Origin: Strongyloides papillosus
Taxonomy: Eukaryota > Nematoda > Chromadorea > Rhabditida > Strongyloididae
Length of the DNA stretch: 64,000 nt
Assembly (NCBI GenBank): GCA_005656395.1
Contig: SRSI01000035.1
Span: forward strand, 62,001-126,000
Reading direction: 5' to 3'
Positions within the stretch are counted from its first letter, which is position 1. Every line of letters starts with the position of its first letter. The position numbers and the translations under genes are program-made. Below, in pieces: positions 45,774 to 58,369 of the stretch. The notes under the pieces were generated by a model. It saw nothing but the letters and a program-made list of their open reading frames with translations, did no database searches and had not been told where the DNA came from.

Positions 45774-48491
45774 TTGAATAAACATATATGTATATAATAT
45801 CAATTTTTTTTCTATAAACAATATTAAAGTATTAAATTATGTACCGTTCTTGTTGATTTTTGGGTTTAATTGGTATTATAAACTTTATTAAATTTATAAA
45901 TAAATAAGTGTAAATCATATCTATTCGGTTCTTTTTTGCTAACTTTGTTATATCTATATAAAAAGTTATCATTAAAGGCTTTATGGTAATTAATTGTAAA
46001 TAAATATAATATGGTGATAGATTTATTGGTTTGATGGCGTTATGATAATATGATCTTAATACAGTAATAATTTTGAATTTAATGAATCATTGGCATCAAT
46101 ATTATCACTATATAATTTCTTTTGTAAAAATAATAATAGCTTTTATATTTTTAAAGATAAAAATATATTTTCAAGCAAATAACACATTGTTTGATTTGAT
46201 TTCTAAGAAAAGCTTGGTAAATATAGTCATGGTTATAAATAAATAAAAAATGACATATTTTTAGAGACTGTCGGAATGATCAATCACTTTTATTTGATGT
46301 CTTTATTAACAAAAAAACTTTTCCTTTTCTCGATATGTATAAATAAATAACTGATAACAGAAACTCTTTTCTATAGTAAAAAAATAAGAAAATTAATTTT
46401 TGCATCCGTTACAACTATTTTTAAACTTAACCCGCTTTTATGAGTGAATAGTCAAAAAATGTGTTTTTTATCTAAAGAGGCTAGATAAATTTTAATTTTT
46501 TGTGGCCAAAATAAGCCTTGTCATTCTTAAAAAATTCTTTTTTTGACCCATTTTTAGTATAGTTTTCACTGAAAAAATTTTGTTACAATATTTCAATAAA
46601 TAAAAAAACATATATAGTTTTTAATGGTTAGAAATTGAATTTAAATTTTCTTAAAAAATACAATCATAATATTGATACAAAAATGAATGTTTTAGACTGT
46701 TGTAATGGAATATTTTACATTGTAACCAAACAAAAATATAGAGTTTTATGAAGCGGTTACATACCGTATTTATTCAAAAAAACATAGTGAATAATAAAAT
46801 TATAACAATAATGATATTATATAAATTAAATATATATTTTATTTCAATTGTTTTTTAAGTATTGTAATCTTTATCGAATCTTGATATTTTTTTATGATAT
46901 TATGTCATCTTAGAATATATTTTTTGCTTTATAATATATTATGACTTGATCTGTTAGAAGTCAAATTTATGTAAACTCCCAAATATTTTAACAAAAATAA
47001 TTTTTTTAAACAATCTAATAGCAACAATAACATCTTACTTATTTTATTAATTCTTAATTTATTTGGTATATTAACCATAAATAAATTTTTTTTAATTTGT
47101 ATTTGTTTCCATTTGTTTCATTTTTCTAGCTAACTTTTAAAATGATTTGTTTTTGGGCTATAGAAGTTATAAAACATTATTTATTTAGTTTATAACAAAA
47201 AAATAACCTTTACATGCTTTAATTTAAAAAAAAAGAGTAGATTAAAATAATATTTTTAATTAATCATACTTGTGAGGTTAAATAATTATTGCTTTTCGTT
47301 TTTATTACTAAAAAATTTTTTAATTCCTAAAAGTTATATTTGCTAAACAATTTAAAAATAATTAAAAATTATTCTGAAATCATTCTTTGTATTTCATATG
47401 ATAAATATATTTATTACTATAATGATTATGGCATAAGGTAAGATATTTTGGTAAAACATCTTAAATTGTACTTTTAAAATTTGTTTTCTCTTTGATTTTT
47501 AATATTTAGCGAGAAATTAGGTAGCTAAATTATAGGCTACATTATATCAATTAGGAAATTAGTATATAAGCTTAGATTTCTAAAATAATTTCGTTTTACA
47601 TTTCATGATATATTGTATGAGGTATTTCGTAATCTATCTGTTAGTTGTTAAATATATATTTTATTCGATGACATAATAAAGTAAAAAAAAATGAATAATA
47701 ACTTAAAAAAATTGTTTTTAAATACATGACTTATGTCATCAGTATAACACTTGTAATCATATTTTTCTGTTGACAAAAAATGGCTATGGAAAATGCAACA
47801 GAACTTATAAGACAAAATAATATTACACACGTCATATTAACAAGATTTTATCTCAATTCAATGAGTAGAATTAAATATAATGTGTTTACTAAAATTATTT
47901 TAAAAAAATAATTTGAATCTTTAAAATCAAGTTTTATACTGCTCTAAATTTGTTTTGTCATCATACGGCTTTCAGTTCTCCGTATTTTTAAAAAAATGTG
48001 AAAATTATTCTTGAAATATTGTTCATTAATGCTCTTTATTATAAGAATCTTTCTCAAAATGTTTTACATAAAGATAATATATGTCACAATCGAAATTAAC
48101 ATAATTTGGCCAAGCAAATTTTCGTTTTTTCAATTAACTTTATTATATATTTGAGGAATAAACTTAAAAATTATATTCAGCTGCCCGAAATTCTTTAAAA
48201 AAATAAAGGTTTATTTGTAAATTAAAGTTCTAACCTATCAAATTTGTTTTTAAATAAATATTTATTGTTTACAATCTAAATTTGTAATATTCAAAAATAT
48301 TATTTAACTTTTGTCATTATTATTTTTGAAAGTGAACTTTTTTACTTAGATGATCTATTTCTTGTTACTAAATACACATTAATATTCAATAACCATTGAA
48401 ATCTTGATACATTGTTATACAATCTTTTATATGTATATAAAGGTATTTTCATTTGACAAAATCATTAGATTTTATTGCTTCATTTTTCAAA
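45774..48491. other. Intergenic with old dispersed repeats
   Basis: No gene seen. It holds diverged repeat copies at about 46430-46590 and 46830-47045 (see findings). The end carries TATATAAAGG, the promoter of the next gene. Confidence 0.5.
48434..48443 (+). promoter_or_regulatory. TATA box of small secreted protein gene
   Basis: TATATAAAGG lies 58 bases before the ATG. This is the same arrangement as in the 26-33 kb cluster. Confidence 0.6.
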
Positions 48492-48776
48492 ATGAATTTT
48501 AAATTTAATTTGTCTATTTTTGTTGCTATCTTAGTAACATTTGCATTCAATTGTCTAGCAGATTCTGATGCTTTTAAATATGTTGCAGATTCAGAGCTAC
48601 AAATGCGCAATAAAAGACATGATTTAGATTCCAATAATTTATCTGTTCATAATCTCGAAAAAAGAAATTGCAAAGATAAAATATCAAATAGAAAAAATAA
48701 AGTTGATTTTAAGTCAAAAGATAAAGGTGAAGGATTCTATCTTAACTCAACTTCACTAGGAGATGATTCTGATTAA
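48492..48776 (+). CDS. Small secreted protein with dibasic sites, 94 aa
   Basis: Intronless. Start chosen at 48492, the first ATG in this frame. The signal peptide (about 1-23: hydrophobic core IFVAILVTFAF, cleavage near CLADS) is followed by a short acidic part and RNKR. A second LEKR comes next, then a basic Lys-rich part and an acidic end (GDDSD). The two convertase-type sites could release a peptide of about 20 residues (HDLDSNN...LE). Whether this is a neuropeptide-like precursor or an effector cannot be told. TATA-driven and without a splice acceptor before the ATG, it matches the genes at 28-32 kb in promoter style. No family was recognised. Confidence 0.65.
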   Translation: MNFKFNLSIFVAILVTFAFNCLADSDAFKYVADSELQMRNKRHDLDSNNLSVHNLEKRNCKDKISNRKNKVDFKSKDKGEGFYLNSTSLGDDSD

Positions 48777-51618
48777 AAGTGATTTTAATAAAATATCTAT
48801 AATATAAAAAATATTTATATTAATGTCATATGAATAAAAATAAATTATTAATAAAAAAATAAATCAAGATTATTAGTCGTTTATATTATACTTTTCGATT
48901 CTTAAGAATAGGAAATTTGATTTCTTTAAAATTATTACTTGTTAACATTCTTCACTATATTAGTAAAATCGATTCATAATTTTTCTTTGATTCTTTTTTA
49001 GCTTACATATATGATATTCCTAATTCTCTTTCTAATAACTCCCAAATCATTTAAATGTACAGTTTCATTATCGAGATATAATTAATTAAAAAAATATTTA
49101 ATTTGATTGTGATTCTAGGTTTCGAAACATAGAGTTATTCGAACTTCCGACTTAAAAAATTTAACTAAAAACGTAGATTCTCATAATTTTATGCTTTACA
49201 ATTTTTTTATTAATTTTATACAAAATAAATAAAACATTTGTAATTATTTAAGAATATTCAGAATATTCGTGATATCAAAATGAATTACTCCATGGTTTCA
49301 ATGTTTTTATAATCCATCTTTAAAATTAATTATAAATTGTTAAGCATTAAAAAGTACGACAACATACTCCATTGGTTAAAATACAAATTCTTTAATTGTT
49401 TACAGTATCTTAATATATAACCAAAGTTTATAAATAATCTCGTTTGTGATTTAATTTATTTGGACAAATCACAATGACTTAAATGTATTCAGAAAAAAAA
49501 ATGGGAAAAATGTTGACATTTTTACTAAAAAAGCAATAAAAATTACAACCTGTTAAAAAAATCAACATTTATTCCAATTTTAAAATTATCAAGCAACAGT
49601 AAAAATGTTTTAAACGATGGAAAATATTAGATTGTTGCAAAATTTTGTTGTTTTTCTACAAAATTACATATGTTTTATATTTTAAGTAATGTAACTTTTA
49701 TTTAATCTTAATGTTTTTGATATAATGCTAGTCTTAAGATCTAATTTTTTTTCCTGATATATATGAAATACGTTGTTAAAACTCAATTTTGTGTAAATTT
49801 GTTAAGTTTTAACAGAAATCATTGTTCTAAACAATTTACTAGCAACAATAAATATAAAAAATTCATATTAATAATAAAAAAAGACAAAATTATTATTTAA
49901 CAACAAAAAACATGAATAATTAAAAATACTATTTTAGTATTTGTTCTTATATTAACTTTAAATATGTAGGAGATATTTTTTATTATAGATAAAAATCCAT
50001 ATAATATTATAATTTTTCATAGATTTAATTTTTTAGATAGAATCATTAAAGTCATTAGAAAAATTTTTCGGTCTTCAAAAGAGTGGAATTTTATAATAAC
50101 TCGAACTATTAAAACTTCTTAATAAAAATATTTTGGTATGTTCAGGATTGCTTTTTATGAAAGCATCTATAATCTTACATAAAATTAAATTCTAATTTTA
50201 TATCTAAAAAAAGTGTTGTTGAAGACAATCTAAGTTTTAAAATAACAATAATATAATAAAAAAAGAAACTTATTTTAATAACTACTTAATTATTGCTTTA
50301 ACTTTTATGTACGATATAATTGCGATGAAATTAGTCGCAAATCAAGGAAATTTAAATTTTGTTATGTGGGAAAAATTCACTACATTTTACGCAAAAATGC
50401 TTTCCTATTTTTCTGTGTGTAAATTTGTAGAGCTTCAAATAAAGATTTTTTAAAATTCTATCACATACATAATAATTTTATGGTCTATAATGTAATATGT
50501 AATCAAAATTAGATAAAAGAAATTTGGAAAAATTACGAACTTTGAAAAATGGTAAAAACGTTGTTTTCCAATGTAACGACATGTGACATTGAAGACTCGA
50601 AAAAATCTGGATGAGAGAAGCTATGAAGTTCTTTCTCATTTAACATACTTTCCAATTATGTCTCCATTTAACAACTAGCTAATCTTGTTTTTACATTACT
50701 TTTTGAATGATAGAAGCTTCAGTAAAGTTGATAAAGTAAATATTAATTTTTTTTTGAAACTTTCTTTAGAAAGATTAAGAAATCCTTCACTTTTGAAGTT
50801 GACAAGATGCTTACTAAGTGGGAACAAGTTGTAGATAATATTGAATAATATATTGTACATTAGATATATTTCCTATTAGAATTATAGCGTTTTAAAGTTT
50901 TCGTAAGTAAAACGACAGAACTTATGCAACAGCCTAATATCATTTGAAAGATTCAATAATATGATAGGAGGAAACGCAATATTAAAAATATTAATTAAAA
51001 ACTAATCAAGTTATTGACCAAAGAGTGTGATATTCTTTAGAAAAAAGCTTCAAAATGAATACGTTGAAAAATTAAATAATCTCAGGTAAAGTCATTATCA
51101 TTTGGTTAGTATCATTAATAATCCCAATTATTTGCTGTTTAAATGTCATCTTTCATAAACGTCCTTCGAAAATTTGTTTTTATCATTTCTTTAAAATAAT
51201 ATTAAGTACAGTACTTTTATTGATAACATTTACAAAGCTATTATCGTTTATTTTACTAATATTTTTGTCTTTTTGAAATTTTTTAAAATGTCATTCATGT
51301 ACAAAAAATTCTTTTGCAGTTATTGATAAAGCTAAAGATGAACATTTATCTTTCTTCTAAAATATTTTATAAGTTAAAAAAATAAAATATTTATCAATAA
51401 ATTTTTGAGATTATAAATAGCCCTTTTAATCGTCGACTCGACACTACTAATATTCAAACGTTGAAAAAGAAGTTATATATTTTATTAAAGATGTAACGAT
51501 ATTGTTAAATGATATTATTTCTAGAATACTTTGTTTTTCCTTATATTTTTCAAATCACTTATCATATAAATAGCACAAAATTTAGTTTTAATCATTAAAT
51601 TTTTATTTTAGAAAATCT
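48777..51618. other. Intergenic, 2.8 kb
   Basis: No gene. The segment at 49.55-49.87 kb resembles 46.6-47.05 kb in the same orientation. The final bases TTTATTTTAG are the acceptor before the LRAT gene. Confidence 0.5.
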
Positions 51619-54190
51619 ATGAATAACGAAACTTATAAATCTCCGTGGAGTTCTCCGGAAGATTTGGTTAAAATAGCAAAATGTGGTGATATTCTACAAT
51701 TTATAAGACGTGGTTTAAATATGCCTGGACTTTTTAGCCATTGGGGCATTTACATGGGGTTTCAAGATGGTATCCATCAAGTTGGACATGTAGTTAGAGG
51801 TAGCGGCTTTTCTGTAGGCTGCGCTTCTTCTTCTATTTTAGAAGGAGCAGAAGTATGTATTGAAGATTTGTTTATATTTTCTCGTAATCATAAATGTAGA
51901 ATCAATAATTCTATGGACAAACTTATTAAACCGTTACCAAGAAATTGTATTATATCTAATGTTATAAGAAAAAAGGGTTATTTTGATTATAATCTCTTTT
52001 TTAATAATTGTAAAGACTTTGTTAAATGGGCTAGCTATAATTTACATGTTCGTAAAAGAGACAAATTTAAATATTCTATATATCTTAAAATTTTTTCCAT
52101 AAGAAATTTTTTTTTCCCGTAAGTGCCCCTTTTTTTAATTTAAAGCAGTTTAAATATAAAAAAAAACAAATTACGGTATTATAAATTAATATTTAGAGTA
52201 GAAAAATTTTTTTATTTTTTTCATAAAATTAGCAAAAAAGATGTAAATATTCTAAGCTTTTCAAATTTGGAAAAATAAATGACGCGAAATTAAGAAATTT
52301 TTATAAATTATAGATCTGCTAATTAATTCTTTAACAAATCAACTTTTTTAATTTGAAATGGTAGGTGACGCGGTGGCATTACAATATTTATAGATAATGG
52401 AACCGCTGGAAAACTCTTTTATGATGTAAACGTTTTAAGAAAATGCATAGATAACCTCTTATTGTAAATTTTATCCTTTTATCTATATAATTTAAATTTT
52501 AAATATTAAAATATTTTATTATTGCTTTTTAAATATGTCAGGATTACTAATTAAAAGTTCATGATAATAGTGCTTCGACATATGTGTAGATTAGAATAAA
52601 AAAGATTTTGTAATAGCCTTTGCTCATGACTAAAAATAATAGCTTAACACAAAAATCTATGTCTTCTAATTGAAGAGTAAACTGTTTATTTATAAAAATA
52701 TATTTTTTAAATGATCAATGATACAATAGATTATATAGTATTAATTATAATATTTATATATAAATATTACAGATCTAAATGAGAATAAAATAAATATAAA
52801 GTTTCTGGAAGCTAAATAAGTCATTAAAAACCAAATTGAAATATTGGTATATCATGAAAAAGTTAAAAAATTCATCACACCATATGATATGCGTCATATT
52901 TTCGTAAGATACTTCGTATAAAATACTTATTCCAGTTTCATATCGTTAAAAAATATGATTTTTTACCGTAGAACATTATTAATAACGGTAGGACAATTAT
53001 CAAGCAAAGAATAATAATTTTAGAAATTGTACGCAAGAAAAAAATTAATTCTATATATAGTTATTTTAAAATGGATTGGTAAATATAACTTCTTAATGTT
53101 TTATAGTGTCGGAACATTGCTAGTAAAAAATTACAATCTATGATAATAAATTAGAGGAAATTATGCCAAAACAATTGTATCAAAATTTCAAAAAACATGC
53201 TAAAATGATAATTTACTACTATAGTAATATAATATAGTAAAAATTTTTAAAATAAAATTTACCATTGGAATTTATTCTAAGAGAAATATAACCAATACAT
53301 CATTTAAATCGTGGCCGTTTGCGAAAAGTTATAATTAACAAAAAGGGTTTCACTTACGATTTATACAGTTTAATAATAGCTAACTATATAGTAGAACTGT
53401 AGTATGATTAAACTACCTAAAAATTAATTAAACTACGTCTAGTGAAAAATATTACAACGTTATGCCATGAAAAATAAAACAACAAATCTTTGATTTTCTC
53501 AACCTTCGTTTGATAAGACTATAACTCCTGGAGGCACGCACTAAAAGAACAATATTATCGTAGGACGAAAACATTTAAAATTATATTTTACTATATTTTA
53601 AAAAGAAACCATATTAACTCTCACTTAAAGCATAAAATCCCTAAAATGAAAAAGTGGCATTTACTATAAATTTAAACCATTTCCATTCATCATGTTTTAG
53701 CAGTAAAAGAAAAAAAGCTTTAGAATATCATGATAATTTTCATGAAGCTTTTAGAAATGGTAAATGCGAACACAATAATTCTACGAATAGTTCAACTAGA
53801 AGATTACTAGAATATCGCAATTCATTTGATATTAACAGTGAATATAGTGATTATGATTATACTGATAATGAAAAGAGTGAGGATAATTATACTAATATTG
53901 CAAATATAAATAGTAATCATAATTTTTCATTTAATAATTCTAATAACTTTGGTGAAGGACCCAGATATTATTTACATGTTGGAAATCCAGAGAATATTGG
54001 ATATGCTGTAATTATTGGAATTTTAATTTTATTTGTTATACATCAGCCATTTGCTACTTTGGTTTTTGCAATAACTTGTTACTATATTTTGAATTGTAGA
54101 ATCGTAGGAGTACAATCTCTGCGTGCTAATTCTTTGTTATCCCTGGAAGACACAAGCTCTGGAAATGTCACACGAATAACCCAAGGTTAA
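51619..54190 (+). CDS. LRAT-domain (H-rev107/NlpC-P60-like) protein with C-terminal membrane segment, about 329 aa
   Basis: The model is exon 51619-52118 joined to 53701-54190 by a 1,582-nt intron (GTAAGT...TGTTTTAG). The phase fits, and the second ORF has no ATG of its own, so it needs an upstream exon. Residues 20-140 are an LRAT domain: GDILQF, the catalytic His in FSHWGIYMG (about 41), a second His near 53, and the nucleophile Cys131 in NNCKDFVKWA (family NCEHF). Such thiol acyltransferases/phospholipases act on retinol or phospholipids at membranes; nematode EGL-26 is a relative. The second exon adds an Asn/Ser-rich linker and a hydrophobic hairpin (about 260-300), reminiscent of the C-terminal anchor of H-rev107 proteins. 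If unspliced, the protein ends after 167 residues. The join is likely but unproven. Confidence 0.6.
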
Positions 54191-55276
54191 AAAAACTTAA
54201 AATTTAGCCCATAACATCAATACACTAGAAATATGAAGTGCAGAATGGTAATTTTCAGTTTTATATTTTATATACTTTTAATTTAATTTATATACTTTTT
54301 TGTTATATCTTATATTGATAACAAATACTCTTGGATAGTAAACATTTTATATCGTATAATGTTTTATTAGAAACCTCTCTGAGGTTCTCATAATCTATCG
54401 TAACTACATATTTATGTGATTCACTTGTAAAGCTTTTAGATAAGTAAAATAAAACTTTATTAGATAAATAAATCTAGATAGTGCATATATAGATATTCTT
54501 AACATTTTATTTTCTGTGTCTATAGCAAAAAATTATGAAAAAAATCTGCCTTTACCATAACTCTTCTGAATATTAAACGATTTTTATGATTAAATAGCCA
54601 AAAGATGTATTTTCTTTTAACTTAAGGGTCTTGATTGGTTTTAGTTTTTGTAGCCTAGATGTGCCAAGTCGTTCTTAAAAAACACGCTTTTTTCATTAAA
54701 TTCAAATTGAATTCGGCACAACTTTCTTCAAACTTTATCAATTTTTATTAATAAAGATGTCAATAGATGTATTCTTTCTTAACTTAGTGCTGAAAAGGAT
54801 CTTAAAAATTTTTGGCCAAGTTATTTTTAAAGAAAACTACTTATTAGAGAAACGTTTTGCATAGTTCTGTTCTTCAAATAAATTTTGTAGAAATAAGTGA
54901 AATTTTTTGGTTTATGACTCATTTGGAAGGTAAAAGTCAGGAATAAAGGGAAAATACAATAATGTTGTGATTAATTTACAAGTGGCCAAGTTACTATCTA
55001 TAAGTGGTGATCATTTTTAGCAAAAATATTATAATAGAATATATTGGAAGAGAAAATCTAAACTCTATCATGAATAGATTTTAAATATATATGAGTCTAA
55101 ACTCTACCTATATTTTTAAAAATATGTAGAATTTTATCTTACTCTATTGGAATATTCAACAAAGCAATCAGAAGAAATAATCTCGATGTCTACTAAAATA
55201 TTTTTTTGAGTAGTCAATTTTTTTAAAACTAATATTCTAACTAATTACTTAATATATAGGATTCTTTAATAAAATA

Positions 55277-55321
55277 TGCGCTGCGACCTAGTCGTACTGC
55301 CGAAGGCAGGTTTACGGCTGT
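55277..55321 (+). ncRNA. GC-rich hairpin, possible structured RNA
   Basis: A 45-base island of unusually high GC in AT-rich DNA. AGTCGTA (55290-55296) pairs with TACGGCT (55313-55319), and CTGCC pairs with GGCAG around a GAA loop, with a 3-base bulge. This is a 12-bp stem. It is too small for a tRNA and matches no RNA family that I recognise. Confidence 0.35.
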
Positions 55322-55676
55322 TAAAATAACAAAAATTATATAATGTATTCAAATTAAGTTTCTATTGTTAGCATATAAAATAAATACGATAAAATATTTA
55401 TTTTTCTTATCAATTTTTATTTATTGCCGTGATTCATACTACAGAGAAAAAAAAATTATGACCTAATTCTTTTATTCTAGATAATAATCTACAAAACTAT
55501 TGATAAACGATTAAAATATACAGGAAAATTTCAAGAACTTTCTCCCATTATTACTTCTTACTGAGAGTGATTGTTTTACCAAGGAGTATTTCGGATTTTT
55601 CTATGCAAATACTATCAATTTTCATGCTGATAAAATAATTATCAATTAATTAAACTAATTAGTTATAAATCTTTTG

Positions 55677-55960
55677 AATCCAACATTTTTACCAATAGAT
55701 CCTATATGAAAACTCCGAATCCAACATTTTTAACCTATGAATTCTACATTTTATTTCTAAATCTTCAGAATCCTATGCTCCCACACATTAATCTTCTGAA
55801 TCCTCAACTTTTAAATAATGATACCTATATGAAACCTTCGAATCTATCATTATTACCTATGAAACCCCTAAATCCTCATACATGCCTATGAAACTCCTGA
55901 ATCCATCATACTTACCTATGAAACTTCTGAATCCACCATAATTACCTATGAATACCTTGA
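55677..55960. repeat. Degenerate tandem repeat, about 30-bp unit
   Basis: Eight or so copies of a unit like GAATCCATCAT-x-x-TTACC followed by TATGAAACTCCT. The last four are close to 30 bp, while earlier ones are longer and more diverged. The overlapping open frame (55706-55891) is a by-product. Confidence 0.75.
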
Positions 55961-56297
55961 ATAATATAAACCCAAGCTTATCACCCAAAAATAACCAATT
56001 TCTATATATATCACTATCACTTAGAAGCCCTATCGAATACTAAGTACGAGCGTAACACATACTTGAGAAAAGTTCAAAATTTAGCAATAGCTATCATTAT
56101 ATCTGAGCAAGATTTATAATTGAACAAAAATAACCAAAAACATTTGCGCACTAGTGATGTTGAACTTGTATTGTTATAATTATATTTTGTTTATAAACCA
56201 TACAATACAAAGGAAAAATTTGATGAAAAACTACAATAATACTTGTTTATAATAAACAAATTAATATGTAATATTAACATATTATCTTTTAACTTGT

Positions 56298-58122
56298 TTA
56301 TAATTGGCAAAAAGATTTTGAATGAAAAGATCGTGCAGATTTCATACTACAAATGAAATCTTCTTTACATTTCTCATCACATTTCCTATAATTTCTATAA
56401 TAGTTCAAGTGGTACATATTAAACAAAGTCTCATTCTTCTCTAATCGAACTATAAGGTCATTAAAAGATTTTGGTGATAAATCAGGCATACCATATTCTT
56501 GTGTAAATTTATACTCAAGTTTCCATACAGGTGGATTGGTTTGTGTTGCTTCACTAATATTTGTATAGTAAGTTTCAGCTTCAAGGACTGTAAATGTACT
56601 ACCCTGATAATTACCGTCAAATTCATATACACGATAAGCTGGATTATTAAATGAGAATGTTGTTAAACTTGGAGCAATCCAATTAATATTTGTTGGCCTA
56701 CCAGTACTGGAATCATTATCATAATAAACCTCGAAATGATCTTGATGTGTATGACCCATACCTAAGAATGCAATGGTATTTTCAAAACGATTAACTAATC
56801 TATAAAAATTAAATGACCACCCTTTAAGGCAATATGGAATTCCTGGTGGTATATGAGTGATAATGTGTACCTTTTCACCTTTTGATTCTGAATCTAATAG
56901 TTCTTTCGAAAGCCATTCTAATGTACCATCTGGATCAGTTTGATTTAATAAATTATATAAATTCATAATTGAACAGTATACTGTATTTAGAGATATAATT
57001 TTTAAACCTGAATATGGTTTAACAGAATAACTAGCTCTAAATTTGATATCATTCTGAGTTGAAGGTGGTAAATCTCTTTTCCAGGCTCGAGCAAATGTTT
57101 TATAAAGCCATGACGGTCCAAAATTGTTATATTCAGACATTGTATGTGACCCCATAGAATCCATCGGAACACCTTCATGATTTCCTGTAGCCTGATAAAT
57201 CGGAGTATTCGGAAAATACTCATTCAACACCGCTGATATATTTAAAATATTCGTCATTGTCTTAACTCTTGTATAATCCCAGATATCATGGGCCTCTAAG
57301 TCTCCAGTAACAATAATGTAATCAAATTTATCATTCTTAGATAAATGTTCCATAGCGTTGATAAAAGTTCTGAATGGAATGTCACAATCATATGGTGACC
57401 CCCAATACCCAGCAGGAATGGTTTTGTTGTTGTCACGTTGCCTTTTCTTATCAATATTTGGATAGGCTCTACAACAGAAAGTAAAGGATTCAAAGAGTTT
57501 ACCGATATTACAATTAGCTACTGATCCAACTTTGTAATCTCTATCTAAGTGGATGTCAGTTAAATGGAGGACACGAAGTTTGGATTGTGGCTTTTTTACA
57601 ATAGGCCATGGTTTGACGGGTGGTTTGTTATCAGGAATTTTAAATGGCCATAAATTATTTAAAGGATTTTCTGCTGTCCCACAATCAGCAATGAAGGCAC
57701 CACAGATTTCTTGTGGTGTGACTATAGTGCGAACTAAGACATAGACAAACTCTGGAGAAAATTGATGAACGGTATGATTACAAACATAATTATTTTCAAC
57801 GTTTAATTTTTCGCAAAGTTTTATTACACCTTCTTCTATCTCTTCAACCGTTTTTCCATATGCTATCATTTTCTGAGCTAAATCAACCAGTAAATGACAT
57901 GCTTTACATCTAAATTTATTTTTAGAATAATTGTTCTTCATAAGTTCATCTGCATCCCTTACAATCTAAATAATTTAATATAAATTATTTAAATAGAAAT
58001 AGAATGAAAATTACTTTTTCCTGGATTTCATTAAATTCCTTTGGATTCCTAGAAATCACAGATGAATAAACTTGATGGCAGAAAATCTCAAAGATGAGAA
58101 TAAAGAAAAGATAAGATTTCAT
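56298..58122 (-). CDS. asm: Acid sphingomyelinase (sphingomyelin phosphodiesterase), copy A, 591 aa
   Basis: Exons 58122-58015 and 57965-56298, with a 49-nt intron at phase 0. The signal peptide is at about 1-20. A saposin-B domain (about 55-132) has the six Cys. The metallophosphatase domain runs from about 165: TDIHLD, VTGDLEAHD, ATGNHEG, then HIITHIPPG and GMGHTHQDH carry the zinc-binding Asp, Asn and His residues and all are present. The C-terminal Cys pattern of ASM is kept. The enzyme hydrolyses sphingomyelin to ceramide in lysosomes or after secretion. The length is normal for the family. TATATAAA at 58159-58166 lies 37 bases before the ATG. The adjacent copy B has the same intron position, so the pair is a tandem duplication. 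The C. elegans asm-1/2/3 orthology was not resolved. Confidence 0.93.
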
Positions 58123-58369
58123 GTTTCACAAGAATTTGATCATTGTGTGACTGAATTGTTTATATAATGTTAAAGTACCAATAAACTTTATCAAACATCC
58201 TGTACTCTTATCATAATGTCAATTTAAATTTAAAAAAAAGTTATAAAAGTTTAAAAGTAAAAAAATTAAAAAGTTATTTCAATGAAAATTTACTTCTCCA
58301 ATAATTAAATGATAAATTATGATAGAAAATTTAGTAATATGTATGGGTAATATTTCTCAACTTTGATTA

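Larger units (their letters stand above)
54191..56297. other. Intergenic with repeats and a structured GC-rich hairpin
   Basis: No gene. It contains diverged repeat copies at about 54575-54880, the hairpin at 55290-55319 and a degenerate tandem repeat at about 55677-55960, all listed or discussed separately. Confidence 0.55.

Noticed and set aside
55706..55891. 61-codon frame in the tandem repeat
   Set aside because: A by-product of the 30-bp repeat; Asn/Leu/Pro-rich with no gene signals.
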